A stretch of DNA of 64,000 bases, taken from positions 171,472,235 to 171,536,234 of the forward strand of contig OW799233.1 in NCBI GenBank assembly GCA_941918925.1. The letters are read 5' to 3'. The position numbers and the translations under genes are program-made. The notes beneath the pieces were generated by a model. It saw only the letters and a list, made by a program, of their open reading frames with translations. It was not told where the DNA came from and did no database searches. Numbering within the stretch: position 1 is the stretch's first letter; each line of letters begins with the position of its first letter. The stretch comes from Phyto melanocephala (lineage: Eukaryota > Arthropoda > Insecta > Diptera > Rhinophoridae). This document shows positions 45,927 to 57,860 of this stretch, piece after piece.

Positions 45927-46580
45927 AACAAGTAAAAGTGCTATATTCGGCCGTGCCGAATCTTATATACCCTTCACAACGTGTAGTCATGCAATAACAA
46001 TTGTTTGTATCACCATTCATCCCATATAAAATACGTGCATACGTACACGTTAGAATAAATGTGGCATCGAATCCCAGCTGAGCCAAAAAAATTTTATTTT
46101 ATTTTATTTAATATATTATTTATATTTTATTATTTTTTTTTATATTTTTTTTTGTAGTTTTTTTTATTATTTTTTTCTTATTTTTAATATTTTTTTTTTT
46201 GTAATTTTTTTTTGTTTGGTATGTTTTTTACATGTATGTATGTATGTATGTTGTTGTTGTAATTGTGAAAAAAAAACGAGGTGGTCGTGGTTTTTTGCTC
46301 ATATCTCAGAAAGTTATGGGGCGATTGTGCTGAATTTCAATAGCGATTCATTGCTGGATATTTCCAAGAGATTGATACCATATACAGATCTGAGGAACAT
46401 ATAGTTGCTTCTAAAAGTTGATTTCAACCAACACACGGACAGACGGACAGACGGATAGACGGACAGACGGTCAGGGCTTAATCGACTCCTCTATTCATAA
46501 GCTTTCAGAAAATTGTAGAAATTACAAACGGAATGACAAAGCTATATATACCCTTGTGCAAAACAGGTGAAGGGTATAAT
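45927..46580 (+). mobile_element. HINE (DINE-1-like) element A2, complete
   Basis: A complete plus-orientation copy, the best reference for the family here. It has 5' AACAAGTAAAAGTGCTATAT, the palindrome ATTCGGCCGTGCCGAAT, ATACCCTTCACAACGTGTAG, the core segment (46045-46084), a T-rich stretch, a TATG/GTTGTT run, GAGGTGGTCGTGG, TCATATCTCAGAAAG, the ACAGACGG tract (46437-46470), and the 3' hairpin ATACCCTT...AAGGGTAT. A deletion near 46510 removes the TTTATGGGGTCG block present in other copies. No protein is encoded. Confidence 0.8.
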
Positions 46581-49044
46581 AAATAATCAATATTCGGTAC
46601 TTGTAAGTTTAATACTATGAAGTAATAAAATAGAGAAAAATTCTTTCAATGGTCTAATGAAAACTAAGTAAAAAACTGATTACTGAATTTGTTAGAGTAA
46701 CGACAGTATATGGAATTTTTTTAGTTCTCTAGATGTAGAAATTTTTTTATAATTTTTCTGTCTTATTAATTTTTTTTGATGTTAAAAAATGTTTTCAAAA
46801 AAAAAATTCTGAAAATCGTAAATTTATAACAATTTCGATAAAAAGATTACACATGATTTCGATAAAAAAAATATCGAAAATTTTATTATAAATACATATT
46901 AAGAGCATGTAGTGAAGTATTTAAAGAGATATTAATTTATGTACTATAATTGTTGAATAAGTCTTAAATATGTTTTGCTCTAAAAATATATTTATTATAA
47001 ATCATTCTTTGCTCAGATATAATTTTTTTTTGGTTTAATAACAAACAAATTTCTTTACAGTCAAATACTGCTCTGTTCATTACAATGATTTACAAAAATG
47101 TACAATATTGACCCCATGTTGTTAAATTCTTAGTAAATTTATGTTTTATTTATTTAATATTATTTTTTGACTCGAAAAACTTTATCTTTCCTTTTTTTCC
47201 TTAAGAATTATACACAATAAATAAACAAATAAATAAAAGTTGCACCCACTTTAGAAAAATTACTTTTTTTGTTTTTCTTTTTCTACTTTGAGACCATTTT
47301 GAGCATTGATAGCACTAACTGTTTGACATTTGACATAAATAAGCGACATTAACAACAACAAAAATGAAACAAACCAATACAAAGGATTAAAAGAAGAAAA
47401 TAAAGAAATCCTTAGAAAAAGTTCAACATATTTCAGGCAATGGAAAGCTAAACTGGAACCTTATTTTTTTACAAAAAAAAAGAAAGTTTTTCCTTTATAG
47501 TTTAAACAAACTGTACAAAGAGAGTTTTCAAATAAATAATATATTTGTAAAAAATGGCTTTTGTTAAAACTTTTACTTGTCAAATGCACATACCACAAAG
47601 ATATAAATTCTTAAGCTGTATCTCTCACACACACGAACACACACACCCATAAAACTGCCTTATGATACAGCAAATCAACAACAAATTTTGTACATATTTA
47701 CAAAAAAATTTATTACATTTGGTTACTTATAAAGAATTGGTCTACTTAGGAAAATATCTATTTCTTAATTTTTTTTTTTATTTTTTTTTATGTTGAAGTT
47801 TCTTATTAATTTTTTATGAACTAAAATTTGAACATAAATTATCACATTCGAACTAGAAAAAACACTTTTCGTTATATACGAAATGGAAATAAATTATAGA
47901 TTTTTAGGAGGGTGGGGTGGGTGACTATGTTTTCGTATTTTTCTGTATCGTTACACAAACTAGGTATTGGTTAATATGCTGATTTAAAAATAGGTATTAG
48001 AAAGTAATGTGTTTTAGGGAAGCAGAGATTTGTTGCTATACAACAAAAACGTATTTATTTAAACACGAAAAATGTTTTATTTTTTATTTAAACAACCGCC
48101 TACACAATTATATACGGTTTTTTTTTTATCATTAACGTAATAATAAGTGATGGCTGGTTGTAAAAGAGTGCAAACATTTACGGAACCCATATCTAATTAG
48201 TAATTTGTTTTTTATTTTTAGAACTGGATCAAATGGTAAATGATGTTCAAGTAATCTGCAGTAAAGGGCCACAGCTTTCAGGAATGTATTAAAAAACAAG
48301 GTAAGCTAAATGAGTAAACTTTATATATACAAATTATTAATGTTAAGGATATTAAACGAAATATATTTTACTATTTAAAATTCACCAATAAATTTTTGCA
48401 ATGTTGTGGTTAGTCAAAATTTTAACATAAATTTAAGTCTGCGATAGATTTTGCTTGTTTAGAAATGTTTTCTTTTCCACCAATTTTGTTAACCAACAAT
48501 GTAGGTAAATTAAAGTTTTCGGATAAGTTTAAGTTTTACTTGAATCCGAAATGTTTCACAGCAATTTATTAGGTAGTATAGCACTTAGAATTTCTAAAAA
48601 AAACCCGTTGCGTCAAATTTTTTTTCTAAAAATTTTATACAGAAATATATTTTCAATGAATTCATTTATTAAAATTTTTTAGGTTTTTAGAAAAAGTTAA
48701 AAATATTTTCTATATGCATTTTACAAGCCCTCCATTGTATTTTGTTACCTCTATTGAAATAAAGTTCTGGTTTATTCACTTGTGAACGCAATTTCTCTTC
48801 TATCGGTTGTATTTTATACTATTGAACGTAAGACTATAAAACAGGAATGGGAAAGTTGATAAAAACTTTATTCCATAAAATTAAAAAATTACGTTTGAAA
48901 AAGATTTATGATTTAAATTATTATCAAAGTTAAACAAAAAAAAACAATAAAACAATTGAGTTAAAAATAATATATATTTTTAATTTTGAAAGTAAAAAGT
49001 ACCCCAAAATTTGTTTTCGATTCCGTAAAATAATTCTATTTTCC
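46581..49044. other. AT-rich DNA, nothing recognised
   Basis: Long A and T runs and a CA-rich stretch near 47626-47650. No coding region or element termini seen. Confidence 0.4.
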
Positions 49045-49461
49045 ATAAAACTGTGTTGTGAGTCCTGGAACTCTACTGCAAGCGACATTCAATCCCTGCA
49101 AGTATTTGTTAATCGTTGCTTGCGAAAAATTTTGCGAATATTTTGGCCGAACGTAGTTTCCAACAGAGACCTCTGGCAAAGAACAGGTGAAATACCAATT
49201 CGCATAGAAATTGCAAAGAGGAAATGGAGCTGGGTTGGTCATATTTTGAGAAGACCCCATGATGATATATCAAAGATGGCAATTGACTGGAACCCTCATG
49301 GCAGCAGAAGAATAGGTAGACCAGCTAACACCTGGAGAAGGCAACTAGAATCCGAAATTAGCGAAACAAGAAGAACTTGGTCTGAGATCAGACTAATCGC
49401 ACAGGACAGATCCCAATGGAAGAATTTCGTTACGGCCCTTTGTTCCAACTTGGAACCATAG
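49045..49461 (+). pseudogene. Non-LTR retrotransposon ORF2 C-terminus, uninterrupted
   Basis: An open frame reads ASDIQSLQVFVNRCLRKILR, IFWPNVVSNRDLWQRTGEIP, AKRKWSWVGHILRR, NPHGSRRIGRPANTWRRQLE, WSEIRLIAQDRSQWKNFVTA and a stop at 49459-49461. This order is the C-terminal domain of endonuclease/RT non-LTR elements (RKWRWIGHTLRRP ... WNPQGxRxRGRPxxTWRR ... RxxWRxFVxALC). It is the less damaged relative of 6440-7265. A TATATATATATA tail follows within 30 bp. The 5' end is truncated, as is usual for such insertions. The absence of stops suggests a recent insertion. Confidence 0.9.
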
Positions 49462-49474
49462 GAATCAATATATA

Positions 49475-50033
49475 TATATATAAAACTGTGTTGTTATACA
49501 AAATTATTTATACCCTGTTCAGACAATTATTTTTAATTAATTCAATTTAGTGTTGATTGAGCAATTAAAATAAGTGTTCACACATACACAATTTATCTTA
49601 CTCCATTAGCATTAGATAGCTGTGAAAATTTGTTGTTTTTATACCAAATAAAATAATGCCTTCTCTTCAGTTTTTTTCCTGTTGATAAAATATATTTACA
49701 ATTATATTCATACATATATATACTTATATGTATGTATGTATTTGAATTTTTTTAAAAATTTTTTTTTAAATTTCCATCAACAATTTTCCATTTTCTTAAT
49801 TTTTGTTTTTTGTATATTTATTTGTATGACATTAGATATGCCACAGAATTTTCTTCTCATTGAACATACTTCTCAAGAGTTGTATTTCGAGTTTTAGACA
49901 ATAAATGAAACAATTAAGTATGTGTTTTGCTCAATTTAAAAATAATTTTTTGTATCGTAAATTGAGCTCAATAAGGCTTTTAATTGCGATAATATTATAA
50001 ATTGACAATTAAGGCGCGTTTGTAAACATAGTA
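49475..50033. other. AT-rich DNA, nothing recognised
   Basis: Contains CATA/TATG runs near 49710-49740. No gene seen. Confidence 0.4.
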
Positions 50034-50036
50034 TTA

Positions 50037-51115
50037 CGCTAGGTGCATAATTGCGACGAACAACAAATTTTTTGTCGCAAATATTCTTCGTCAAAAATAA
50101 AACACATTTGTGAATATGAGAATGCGTAAAATTATGGCGTCGGTCGAATTTAGCTGTACGTGGCGAAGTCTGCAATAGATTTATTTCTATTTCTTACGCC
50201 GGCGGACGACGAACAAATTGGTACAAGGTGACCATTTTGATTAAATTTGATTGTACTTTTCATCTTTTAAGGAAAATCAAATTAGTTTTTACTTAAATAG
50301 TTGTTTTATTTTAAAACATTTAAAATAAGTATAAAAAAATTAAGTACAAACATTTGTTTTTATATGTGGTTTTGCAATGTTTAAGTTTTTTAATTGATCT
50401 TTTTTTCATATGGTCACACTATTAGCTGTTATAAATACAAAAACAATATTGTTATTATTGTTTACTGGACCCAGCACATTCTTTGTATATGTTTACTTAT
50501 ACGTAAAAAAGTTTCTACTATGACAGAAATTATGTTTATTATTTTGTTGAGTTTCAGAAAAATTTAGAGTGCCCCGGTGGACTAGTCAGTAGAGGACTAG
50601 TCAGTAGCTCGGTGGTTGCGGGTTCGATTCCCGCCAGAGACTCTGGACTGGTCTGCTTCTCTTACTCTTCTATTCTAAATATTTCTATTCTTCCACACCA
50701 AACTGTCAAATTAGTTGAATGTTATGGCTTTTCATGGGTGCCCCGGTGGACTAGTCAGTAGAGGCATTGTCAGTAGTTTGGGGTTGCGGGTTCGATTCCC
50801 GCCAGATACTCTGACTGGTCTGCTTCTCTTTCTCTTCTATTCTAACTATTTCTATTCATCTCTCTATTGAGGCGTCACAATGGACCGTAATGGTCTCCGG
50901 GTGAGGGTGTAAGGGTAATTTTGCACCAGCCTTACCTAAATTAATTAAATTTAAATTCTTCCATTATTTTTGTTCATTCTTTGCACAAATAGTAAACAAT
51001 TTTATCAACTATAAAAGATGTTACTTTTTCGTTGTTATTGTTATTGTTGTTATTGTATCAACATAGCGAGTTTCTGCGGACGAATTCGTCATTCGTCGCA
51101 ATTGTGCGCCTAGCA
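50037..51115. mobile_element. Harbinger-type MITE, TTA-flanked (copy 2), with SINE inside
   Basis: Left CGCTAGGTGCATAATTGCGA and right, on the minus strand, TGCTAGGCGCACAATTGCGA. TTA flanks both ends (50034-50036 and 51116-51118). Most of the length matches copy 1 at 22682-23348 (for example TTTATTTCTATTTCTTACG, CACACTATTAGCTGTTAT, TTTTATCAACTATAAAAGAT). The extra ~400 bp is a SINE at 50569-50961. Both copies have the same 3-bp duplication. Confidence 0.85.
50569..50961 (+). mobile_element. tRNA-derived SINE with two heads
   Basis: Two tRNA-like heads lie in tandem, starting GTGCCCCGGTGGACTAGTCA at 50569 and 50738. Each has an A-box-like stretch (TGGACTAGTCAGTAGAGG) and a perfect B box GGTTCGATTCC (50621-50631 and 50789-50799), the internal promoter of RNA polymerase III. 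Each head is followed by CTGGTCTGCTTCTCTT and CTTCTATTCTAA. Only the second has the tail GGACCGTAATGGTCTCCGGG through GCACCAGCCTTACCTAAATT. So a head-and-body unit of 169 bp is duplicated ahead of a full unit. The flanks carry AAATTTA on both sides, possibly the target duplication. Confidence 0.9.
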
Positions 51116-51181
51116 TTAATGAAAATTTCCAAAGACATGCAAAATGCTGTAAAAGCATACAAAAATAGCAAAAATATTATA

Positions 51182-51260
51182 CAAATAAGTGCGCTATATT
51201 CGATTGCACCTAATCTGATATATCCTCCACACAGCTTTTACCATCTTGTGATGACCGATT
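51182..51260 (+). mobile_element. HINE 5' terminus fragment, diverged
   Basis: AAATAAGTGCGCTATATTCG then ATTGCACCTAATCTGATATA is a diverged form of the HINE 5' end. No 3' end is seen. Confidence 0.5.
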
Positions 51261-51998
51261 GAACTAAGTTTTTTTGTTAATATTGCCAAAGGTACTTATT
51301 TTATATACAGGTGACAAACGTTGCAGGATGCCTTTCCTGCAGATAACTGGTTCAAAACGTTCCTTGTTAAATATAGAACTGGATAATATTTAGCTTACGG
51401 ACACATATACATATCCATACGTAGTAGCAACAAGAGTTGTATGTACCCTGCTGCTTAATTTTGATCTAGTTACATCTTGAACCCGTCACACAAGTAGTTG
51501 TTACGTGACTGTAGCAAAAGTGAGAGATCTCAAACGCATTGACTGAATTTGCTAAACGCAAAATTGAAGAGTTCTTTGGCTTTGAAACTAAAATCTTATT
51601 AATATCAGTTTAAAATAAAATTATTGGAACAGTAATGATCATGAAACCTCAAAACCAGACAAGAAAAATTTCATAGCGTTAGATGAATACATTGCTGTGT
51701 AAAATGCATACTGAGTTGTTTTCAGTTTGTGTGAGGTGACTACACTCACTCAACATAATCTAAAAATAATTGGTGTTGAAACTTATACAAAACTTTATAC
51801 AAATGAACTCGTTGGACTTGTATGACAAACTCATATTACGATCGATAATTTGATATATAAAAAAAGAACAGATATGTAGCTGGTCTGAAAGTAAATGCAA
51901 CTAGTATATTTTTTACCGCATACTAGTTAATTCACCTTCTGGTAAGTTGCGTTATACTATAGTTTTTATATTCAACTTAATACATTCATACACGCATA
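51261..51998. other. Mostly AT-rich DNA
   Basis: CCTGCAGATAACTGG near 51334 and ACCCTGCTGCTT near 51446 resemble CCCTGC-type MITE ends and may bound a small relic of that family. No gene seen. Confidence 0.35.
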
Positions 51999-52391
51999 CC
52001 CTGCAGGATATCTGTCGTCAAGTGTCTCCAAGTGATCACTTTCATCGATTATTTTGTTGTGTTTTTGGTGATATTGTTAACAAAACGTCTACACTTTAAA
52101 ATAATAAACAGAAAAAATACAAAAATTTCCAAATAAAATTGTTTTAGATTATAAACTGTAGTTAACTTGTATATAAAAAAATAATATTTTAGTTTAAAAT
52201 GTAAAGAGTACCAAAAGTGAAGACTGGAATTTCTAAAATTAACTAGTAAAACACTTGTTTCAATGTCGCCATATGGTCCCATATCACATTTTAAAACAAA
52301 TAACATTGTCTTGTGTATAATTGGTCAGTTGTACTAATGAATGAATTAATAGGGAATTAGTAGTGTTTCACCATAGATATTTTCTGCAGGG
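51999..52391 (+). mobile_element. MITE with CCCTGCAGG termini (copy A)
   Basis: Left CCCTGCAGGATATCTGTCGT and right, on the minus strand, CCCTGCAGAAAATATCTATG. It shares several blocks with 27797-28221 in inverse orientation (GTCAAGTGTCTCC, AACAAAACGTCTACA, GACCAATTATACACAAGACA, ACCATATGGCGACATTG). The flanks TACACGCA and TACACACA differ at one of 8 positions and may be the target duplication, offset by 2 bp. Confidence 0.8.
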
Positions 52392-53071
52392 TACACACAA
52401 TGCACTTATAAATGTGTTTATTTGTATGTAATTGCCTGTGTGTTGGCTTGTATTAAAAAAAATAAATTAATAATAATTTTAAACCATAAAACGGTGTAAG
52501 TTCATAAATTAAAATAGATTACAAATAAGATATAAAACCCTTAACACCATACCATGATGACTTTTCGAATGTAGATGAGTGCATTCAAAAGATTTAAATA
52601 AATTTTATATTACGGGACTTAATTGTGTGGAAAATTTTATTGCACTTATGAGTTTAATGATTAATTTAAGAGGGATAAAAAAACATATTTAACATTTGTT
52701 TTTATAAAAAAAAATTTTATTGTTGTACAAAAATTTTTCTAGAAAATTGTCGTTGATGGTATATAAGAGAAAAATAAACAATAGTTTTAAATTTGCAATA
52801 TTTTATGCAATTTGTAGCAAAAAAAAAATTATAAAATAAATTTAAATTAAGGACAAAGTTAGAAATTAAGCCACATGCCTTGTAAAAAGTAAATCAATAA
52901 AAATCACTTTTTTAAAAAATACTTAATTTGCTGATCTCTTATATTTCGGGAAATTTTATAATAGTTAAACGATTTCGGAAAAAGAAGTCAGATATGAACC
53001 ACCATCTCCACCTAATTAAGTAGGGAGGTTGTTAAATGAATATTAAAATAAAAATTAAATATTAATTAACA
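52392..53071. other. AT-rich DNA, nothing recognised
   Basis: No gene or element termini seen. Confidence 0.4.
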
Positions 53072-53605
53072 TCTCTATATATAAAAAATTGTTGCAAGTG
53101 CGTTGTGACTTTATAACTCAAGAACGGGCTCACTTATCCGAACCAAATGTTTAGGCTTTGTTCGGACAATTTAGTAGATGGTTTATGTAAATCCGTCGAG
53201 CGGTTTACGGGTACAATCGGTAACACAGTATCTCCGGGCTTAATAAAGATATCACAAAAATTCAGAAAGGATCAAAGAGCATGTTAAAAGTAATTGGACA
53301 GGTATCTGGTACTTTTAGGAAATTTTAAGTTTAAGGGGATAAAACGGGTAAAAACTGAATTTTGGTACTTTTTTTAACAGCATTTAGCTTTGAGAGGGAT
53401 AGCAATAGGAAAAAAGTAAAAACGTTATTTTACTCTCCTTAAAACTATCTATAATGAGTTTTTTTACTTTTTCGAAATTTTGGAATTTAGGGGGAAAAGG
53501 GCTAAAAACGGGTAAAATCAGTAATTTTGTATCTTTGGACCTAATGCATGTAGTTTTTTTTATTATTTCACTTGATACGTAGCGAATCACGTACCGGGCG
53601 ATTAG
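53072..53605 (+). mobile_element. Short non-autonomous Helitron
   Basis: Starts TCTCTATATATAAAAAATTG, followed by GTGACTTTATAACTCAAGAA and CGGGCTCACTTATCCGAACC, the usual 5' block of insect Helitrons. It ends GTAGCGAATCACGTACCGGG CGATTAG, equivalent to the AGCGAAGCACGTACCGGG...CTAG 3' end. The insertion is between A (53071) and T (53606), as Helitrons do, with no target duplication. The interior is short and non-coding (no Rep/helicase). GGGTAAAA repeats occur inside. Confidence 0.8.
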
Positions 53606-53638
53606 TATGTCTATATATTCGAACTTGTTGTTCTTTTA

Positions 53639-54407
53639 AACCCTTCACACAGTGAAAAAGGGTATATGTAGGTTTGTCAAGCCGTGTGGAATTTCTACAA
53701 TTTTCATTTCCGACCCCATAAAGTACATATTTTCTGAAAGCTTATGAATAGGGGAGTCGATTACGCTCTGTTAGTCTGTGCGTCTGACCGTGTGTATGTT
53801 GAAATCAACCCTTTGAAGCCCCTCGACATCGTTTGGACCCGGGTGAGGTATTTAAATATCAAAAATATTCGGGAGTAGATCCGTATTGAAAATCAGAAAC
53901 ACCGTTACATAAACAACTAAGATATGAGCAAAAACCCACGACCACCTCGATTTTTTTTCCCAAAAACAACATAACAACAACATATGTACATACAAACATA
54001 TATACTGGTTAGAGTAAACGTGGCATCAAATCCCAGCTGAGCCAAAAAAAATTTTATATATATTTTTTTTAAAATTTTTTTTTTATTTTTATTTTATTTA
54101 TATTTTTATTATTTTTTTTTTAATTTTGTTTTATTTTTTTTTAACTTCTTTGTTATTTTTTTTGTTTTATATTTATTATTTATATATTAATTTTTTTTAA
54201 TATTTTAAATTTTTTATTTATTTTTTAAATGCATACGTAAATTTTTATTATTACAATTGGATGTTTTTATATGTGTATGTTTTTTATATATGTATGTACG
54301 TATTTCATATTAGAATAATGGTGATACAAACTACTGTTATTGCATGACTACACGTTGTAAAGGGTATATAATATTCGGCACGGCCGAATATAGCGCTCTT
54401 ACTTGTT
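53639..54407 (-). mobile_element. HINE element B2
   Basis: Minus-orientation copy, with the same arrangement as B1 at 19431. It has ACCCTTCACACAGTGAAAAA at the start, CCGACCCCATAAAGTACATA, a shortened GTCTGTGCGTCTGACCGTGT tract, ACCACCTCGA, the core segment (54001-54043), a T-rich stretch, GGTGATACAAACTACTG, ATTCGGCACGGCCGAAT and GCGCTCTTACTTGTTT. It begins 33 bp after the Helitron end. Confidence 0.8.
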
Positions 54408-54619
54408 TAATTTAAGAGTTGATTTAAGTTTACTTTTATATAAATATAAATGGAATGACACGGTACTTACGGCATGCGGAATTCATCGTTTGGTGTTATT
54501 AAGTTAGAAAAAGTAGAGACGAATATCCAGCCAGAAGATGTTTATAGAAATTGCAATCGAAATGCATGAGAATGTGAGAGAATATGAACGTTAACAATAA
54601 TTACGCTTAATAAGGATAA

Positions 54620-55540
54620 AAAACAATTAAGAGTGCTATATTCTACCGCTCTATTATTTGATAGTGTTGCGAAAAAAATGTTCCGCCATTTTTTCTAGGA
54701 CGGCATCTTGGATTTTTCCATAGTTTCTGATGGTCAAGCCCTTTTATTTTTTACAATATTGCCAGGGTTGAACGGGTAAATTTTTTTTTTATTAGATTTA
54801 GCCCATTGATACATTTATAGTGGCGTCCGTCGTGAATTTTAATAACTTTATTTATAATGTATTGTATCTTGCTAGTTACGTACTTTCTTTTGATACACAT
54901 AGTGATCTTCCCAGTTATTTAAGAACTGAAAAAATCGACTATCGTTGGTAAATTTTAGGAAAAACACCAAAGTAGTAGTATTTTTATGCTTATTTCTCCT
55001 TTAGTTTTAAATCGTTTCCTTGGGTTGTCTAAAAAATAAATTTTGAGGCTTTAGTTTGCAAAAATTGGTGTCACCAGCGTTTCAAAGAATTATATAGAGG
55101 CCGGAAAAACTTGATATATTTTTTTATTTAAAATAATTTTTGCCTATAACTCTGCCAATTAGTGACTGCCTTATCGGAAAATTTTTACGAATAGCCCCAG
55201 CCATTCAAAATACTGTAACTATAAATTATCATAGGCCTAAAAACTGCTAAGCTTAATGGGGAAAATATGTTTAAAAAAAACAAAAACTGTCGCGTTAATT
55301 TGCTCATATCACAGCAGTTGTGTTGGCTTTTTAAAGCACCTAATTTCCTGATATTATTAAAAAATTTATATAACATACATATATATGCAACGTGTGCGGG
55401 CTTCTCGAAGATGATTTCAACTAACACGAGGGTAGTGGTGCAGCTATAAACTTTCAGAAAATAATTTAAGCAATCCCAAACCGATTATGCAAATTTAATG
55501 GCAAAGCTATATATCCTTGGCACCACAGTTGAAGTGTGCA
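54620..55540 (+). mobile_element. Old, diverged HINE element
   Basis: The 5' end AACAATTAAGAGTGCTATAT is present. Much later come TTTGCTCATATCACAGCAG, GCTTCTCGAAGATGATTTCA ACTAACACG, AACTTTCAGAAAATAATTTA, GGCAAAGCTATATATCCTTG and CACCACAGTTGAAGTGT, each a mutated form of a block in A1/A2. The ACAGACGG tract is gone and about 500 bp in the middle is unrecognised (bases 54660-55180). Confidence 0.6.
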
Positions 55541-57203
55541 ATGTAAAATAAATGCTTTGCTTCCCATTTTCTAGTTTCACTAAATTGCAATATAAATAGT
55601 AGTTCTAAATAGTGCTGATGATGAAATCGTGGATGCTTTCGAAAATTCATTCCAATCGACTAATATCGAAATAGTTTTGTTGTAGCCCTTATACGCTTAT
55701 AATATTAATTTCAAAATTACATAAAGTATAATAATTTATAAAAATTTACTTAAGCCAGAACAATTGATTTTCAATTTATTGAATTGTATTAAAAACATAT
55801 ATCTTACAATTATTTACCGTTTCACATTTATCTGATTACACTTGTCCAGAACAGCAATTAAAATGCCATAACTTAAACTCCCCTGGCTGTTGGTTTTAAT
55901 TTTAATTGTCCTGGTGCTTCTTCTTTTCTATACTCGAATTCTTTTGTGTTGTATTTAAAAATCATAAAAATCAATTAAAATGTATTCAAGTTTTGTTTTT
56001 ACAAAATCTATTTATTTTTAAACACGTATTATTGTTTGGCTGAATGGCAAATGTCATGCCAATTCGAGTTAATCAAACACATTGCTGGTGATGCGTAGAT
56101 GTGTGTTAAATAAATAAATAATAAATTATTAAATAATAAATAAATTAAAAAATAATAAATGGTGGCATAAAGATATATATATATATATACAAATTAATAG
56201 TTATATTTATTTACAGTTGCATTTTTTTTTTGTTTACTTTTAGAGTTGTATGTTTATATTTGCATGCATAAACATTAATATCTCTAACTATGAACAAAAG
56301 TATGCCTTGAAGCAAGAAAAGTATTTTTTTTTTAAATTTTAATTAACAGTAAACAAATACAGAAATAATGATTACACTCATATCAAAGAAATAAAAGTTT
56401 GTTGTTTTAGAAACAAAATTATTAATTTTAATTAAATATTAAGTTCATTTATTTATAAATAAAAACGTATTTGTGTTATATTTAAGACAACACATAATCG
56501 AAGTAACTTACATAAATATTTGCAATTTGAGAAAGTTGTGAGTTGTAGTCTGAAATTAATTTTTTTTATATAATAGGTAATTTTGTTTTGTTTTTTTCTA
56601 TATTCTAGTTGTTTTTCGATTTTTAGAAATCATCTGAGGAAGACTGAAAACGATTTTCAAAATATTGGCAGCCAATTCATAGCACAATTGTGCAAAGTGA
56701 GCTTTTCACATATTCTTATGCTCTTTCATTCAGTCGTCGATGAGACGCCGACTCGTGCATATAAGAAATTATAACCCAGCAAACAAGCCGGTTGTTATTT
56801 TTGAATATTTTTTTTTTTAAATAAATATTTTTTTGCTGAAATAGTTGTTGTATAAATATTTTTTTTTTTTTTTTGTAAAAGTTATTTGAAATATTTTAGA
56901 TTCTAAATTAATTCAAATGAGATTTGTTATTCATTAATCTCCAAAAAAAAACATAAATAAATAAAATTTAGAAAATAACTATTATTTTTACAAAAGAAAA
57001 AAAAAATAAATAAAATAAAAACAGCAATTTTACGAAATCACGTCTCATGAACTACTTTTTTCTTTTAAGCTAACATGTAATATCAATATCACACGTATTA
57101 GCTAAAAATAAACAAAAACTTAGGCTCGCATCAGCTTTTAAGGAAAGCGGTTATGTTGACGCTTGTTTTTGAACTGATATGTAAAACGTATATTAATTAA
57201 TAC
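55541..57203. other. AT-rich DNA, nothing secure
   Basis: A stretch at 56628-56700 has an open frame between AG and GTGAGC, a weak exon possibility. TA dinucleotide runs near 56176. Otherwise low-complexity A/T. Confidence 0.35.
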
Positions 57204-57860
57204 GTTACGAGTAGGGTGATCGATTATTTGACCTTTTTAAGATACCGGTTTCCAAATAGTTCGAAATTCAGAATTTAAAAAAACCGGTTGCTTTTTTTAG
57301 AATTAAGAAAAAACCGATTAACGGTCGAACAATAAAATATAATTCCTTAATTGAAAAACTAAAATTATAGTAAAAAAAATTCTACTATAAACGATATCTA
57401 AATATGGACTTTTTACAATTGCTATTCGTTCGGCTGCCCAATATCAAAACGCAATAACTAACATAAAAATAGTTGACTTACTTATATTTTAATTAGTTTA
57501 ACTTAAGGACAAATGTACTCATTACAAGTAAAATATATAAATGAAAAAGATTTTTTTATTGGCCTCTTATATAGTTTTTTATCTCCTCCTGTGCATTTTT
57601 TAATTGATAGATATGTCTTTTAAATTTATATGCACTCACATATTTTTATTAAAATGATTCCTTTAGCTTAAAATACAATTTAAGGCTAGGGAGAAAATCC
57701 TTTTAGTTTTTATACAATTTTATTAAAATTTTTTTTAACTCTTTCTTATTTTACATTTGTTTTTGAAACAACAAATAAATTTCTTACAATATTATGGAAA
57801 AGTATTTAATAAGTTTTATGATTCACAGAAATTTTTTAATAATAAATATACTATGGTACG

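Noticed and set aside
50569..50820. Two tRNA genes
   Set aside because: B boxes are perfect, but no acceptor stem or anticodon arm folds; the shared downstream body marks them as SINE heads.
56628..56705. Possible exon between TTTTTAG and GTGAGC
   Set aside because: Only 25 codons, no recognisable motif, and neighbours are low-complexity; splice-like signals of this quality are common in such DNA.
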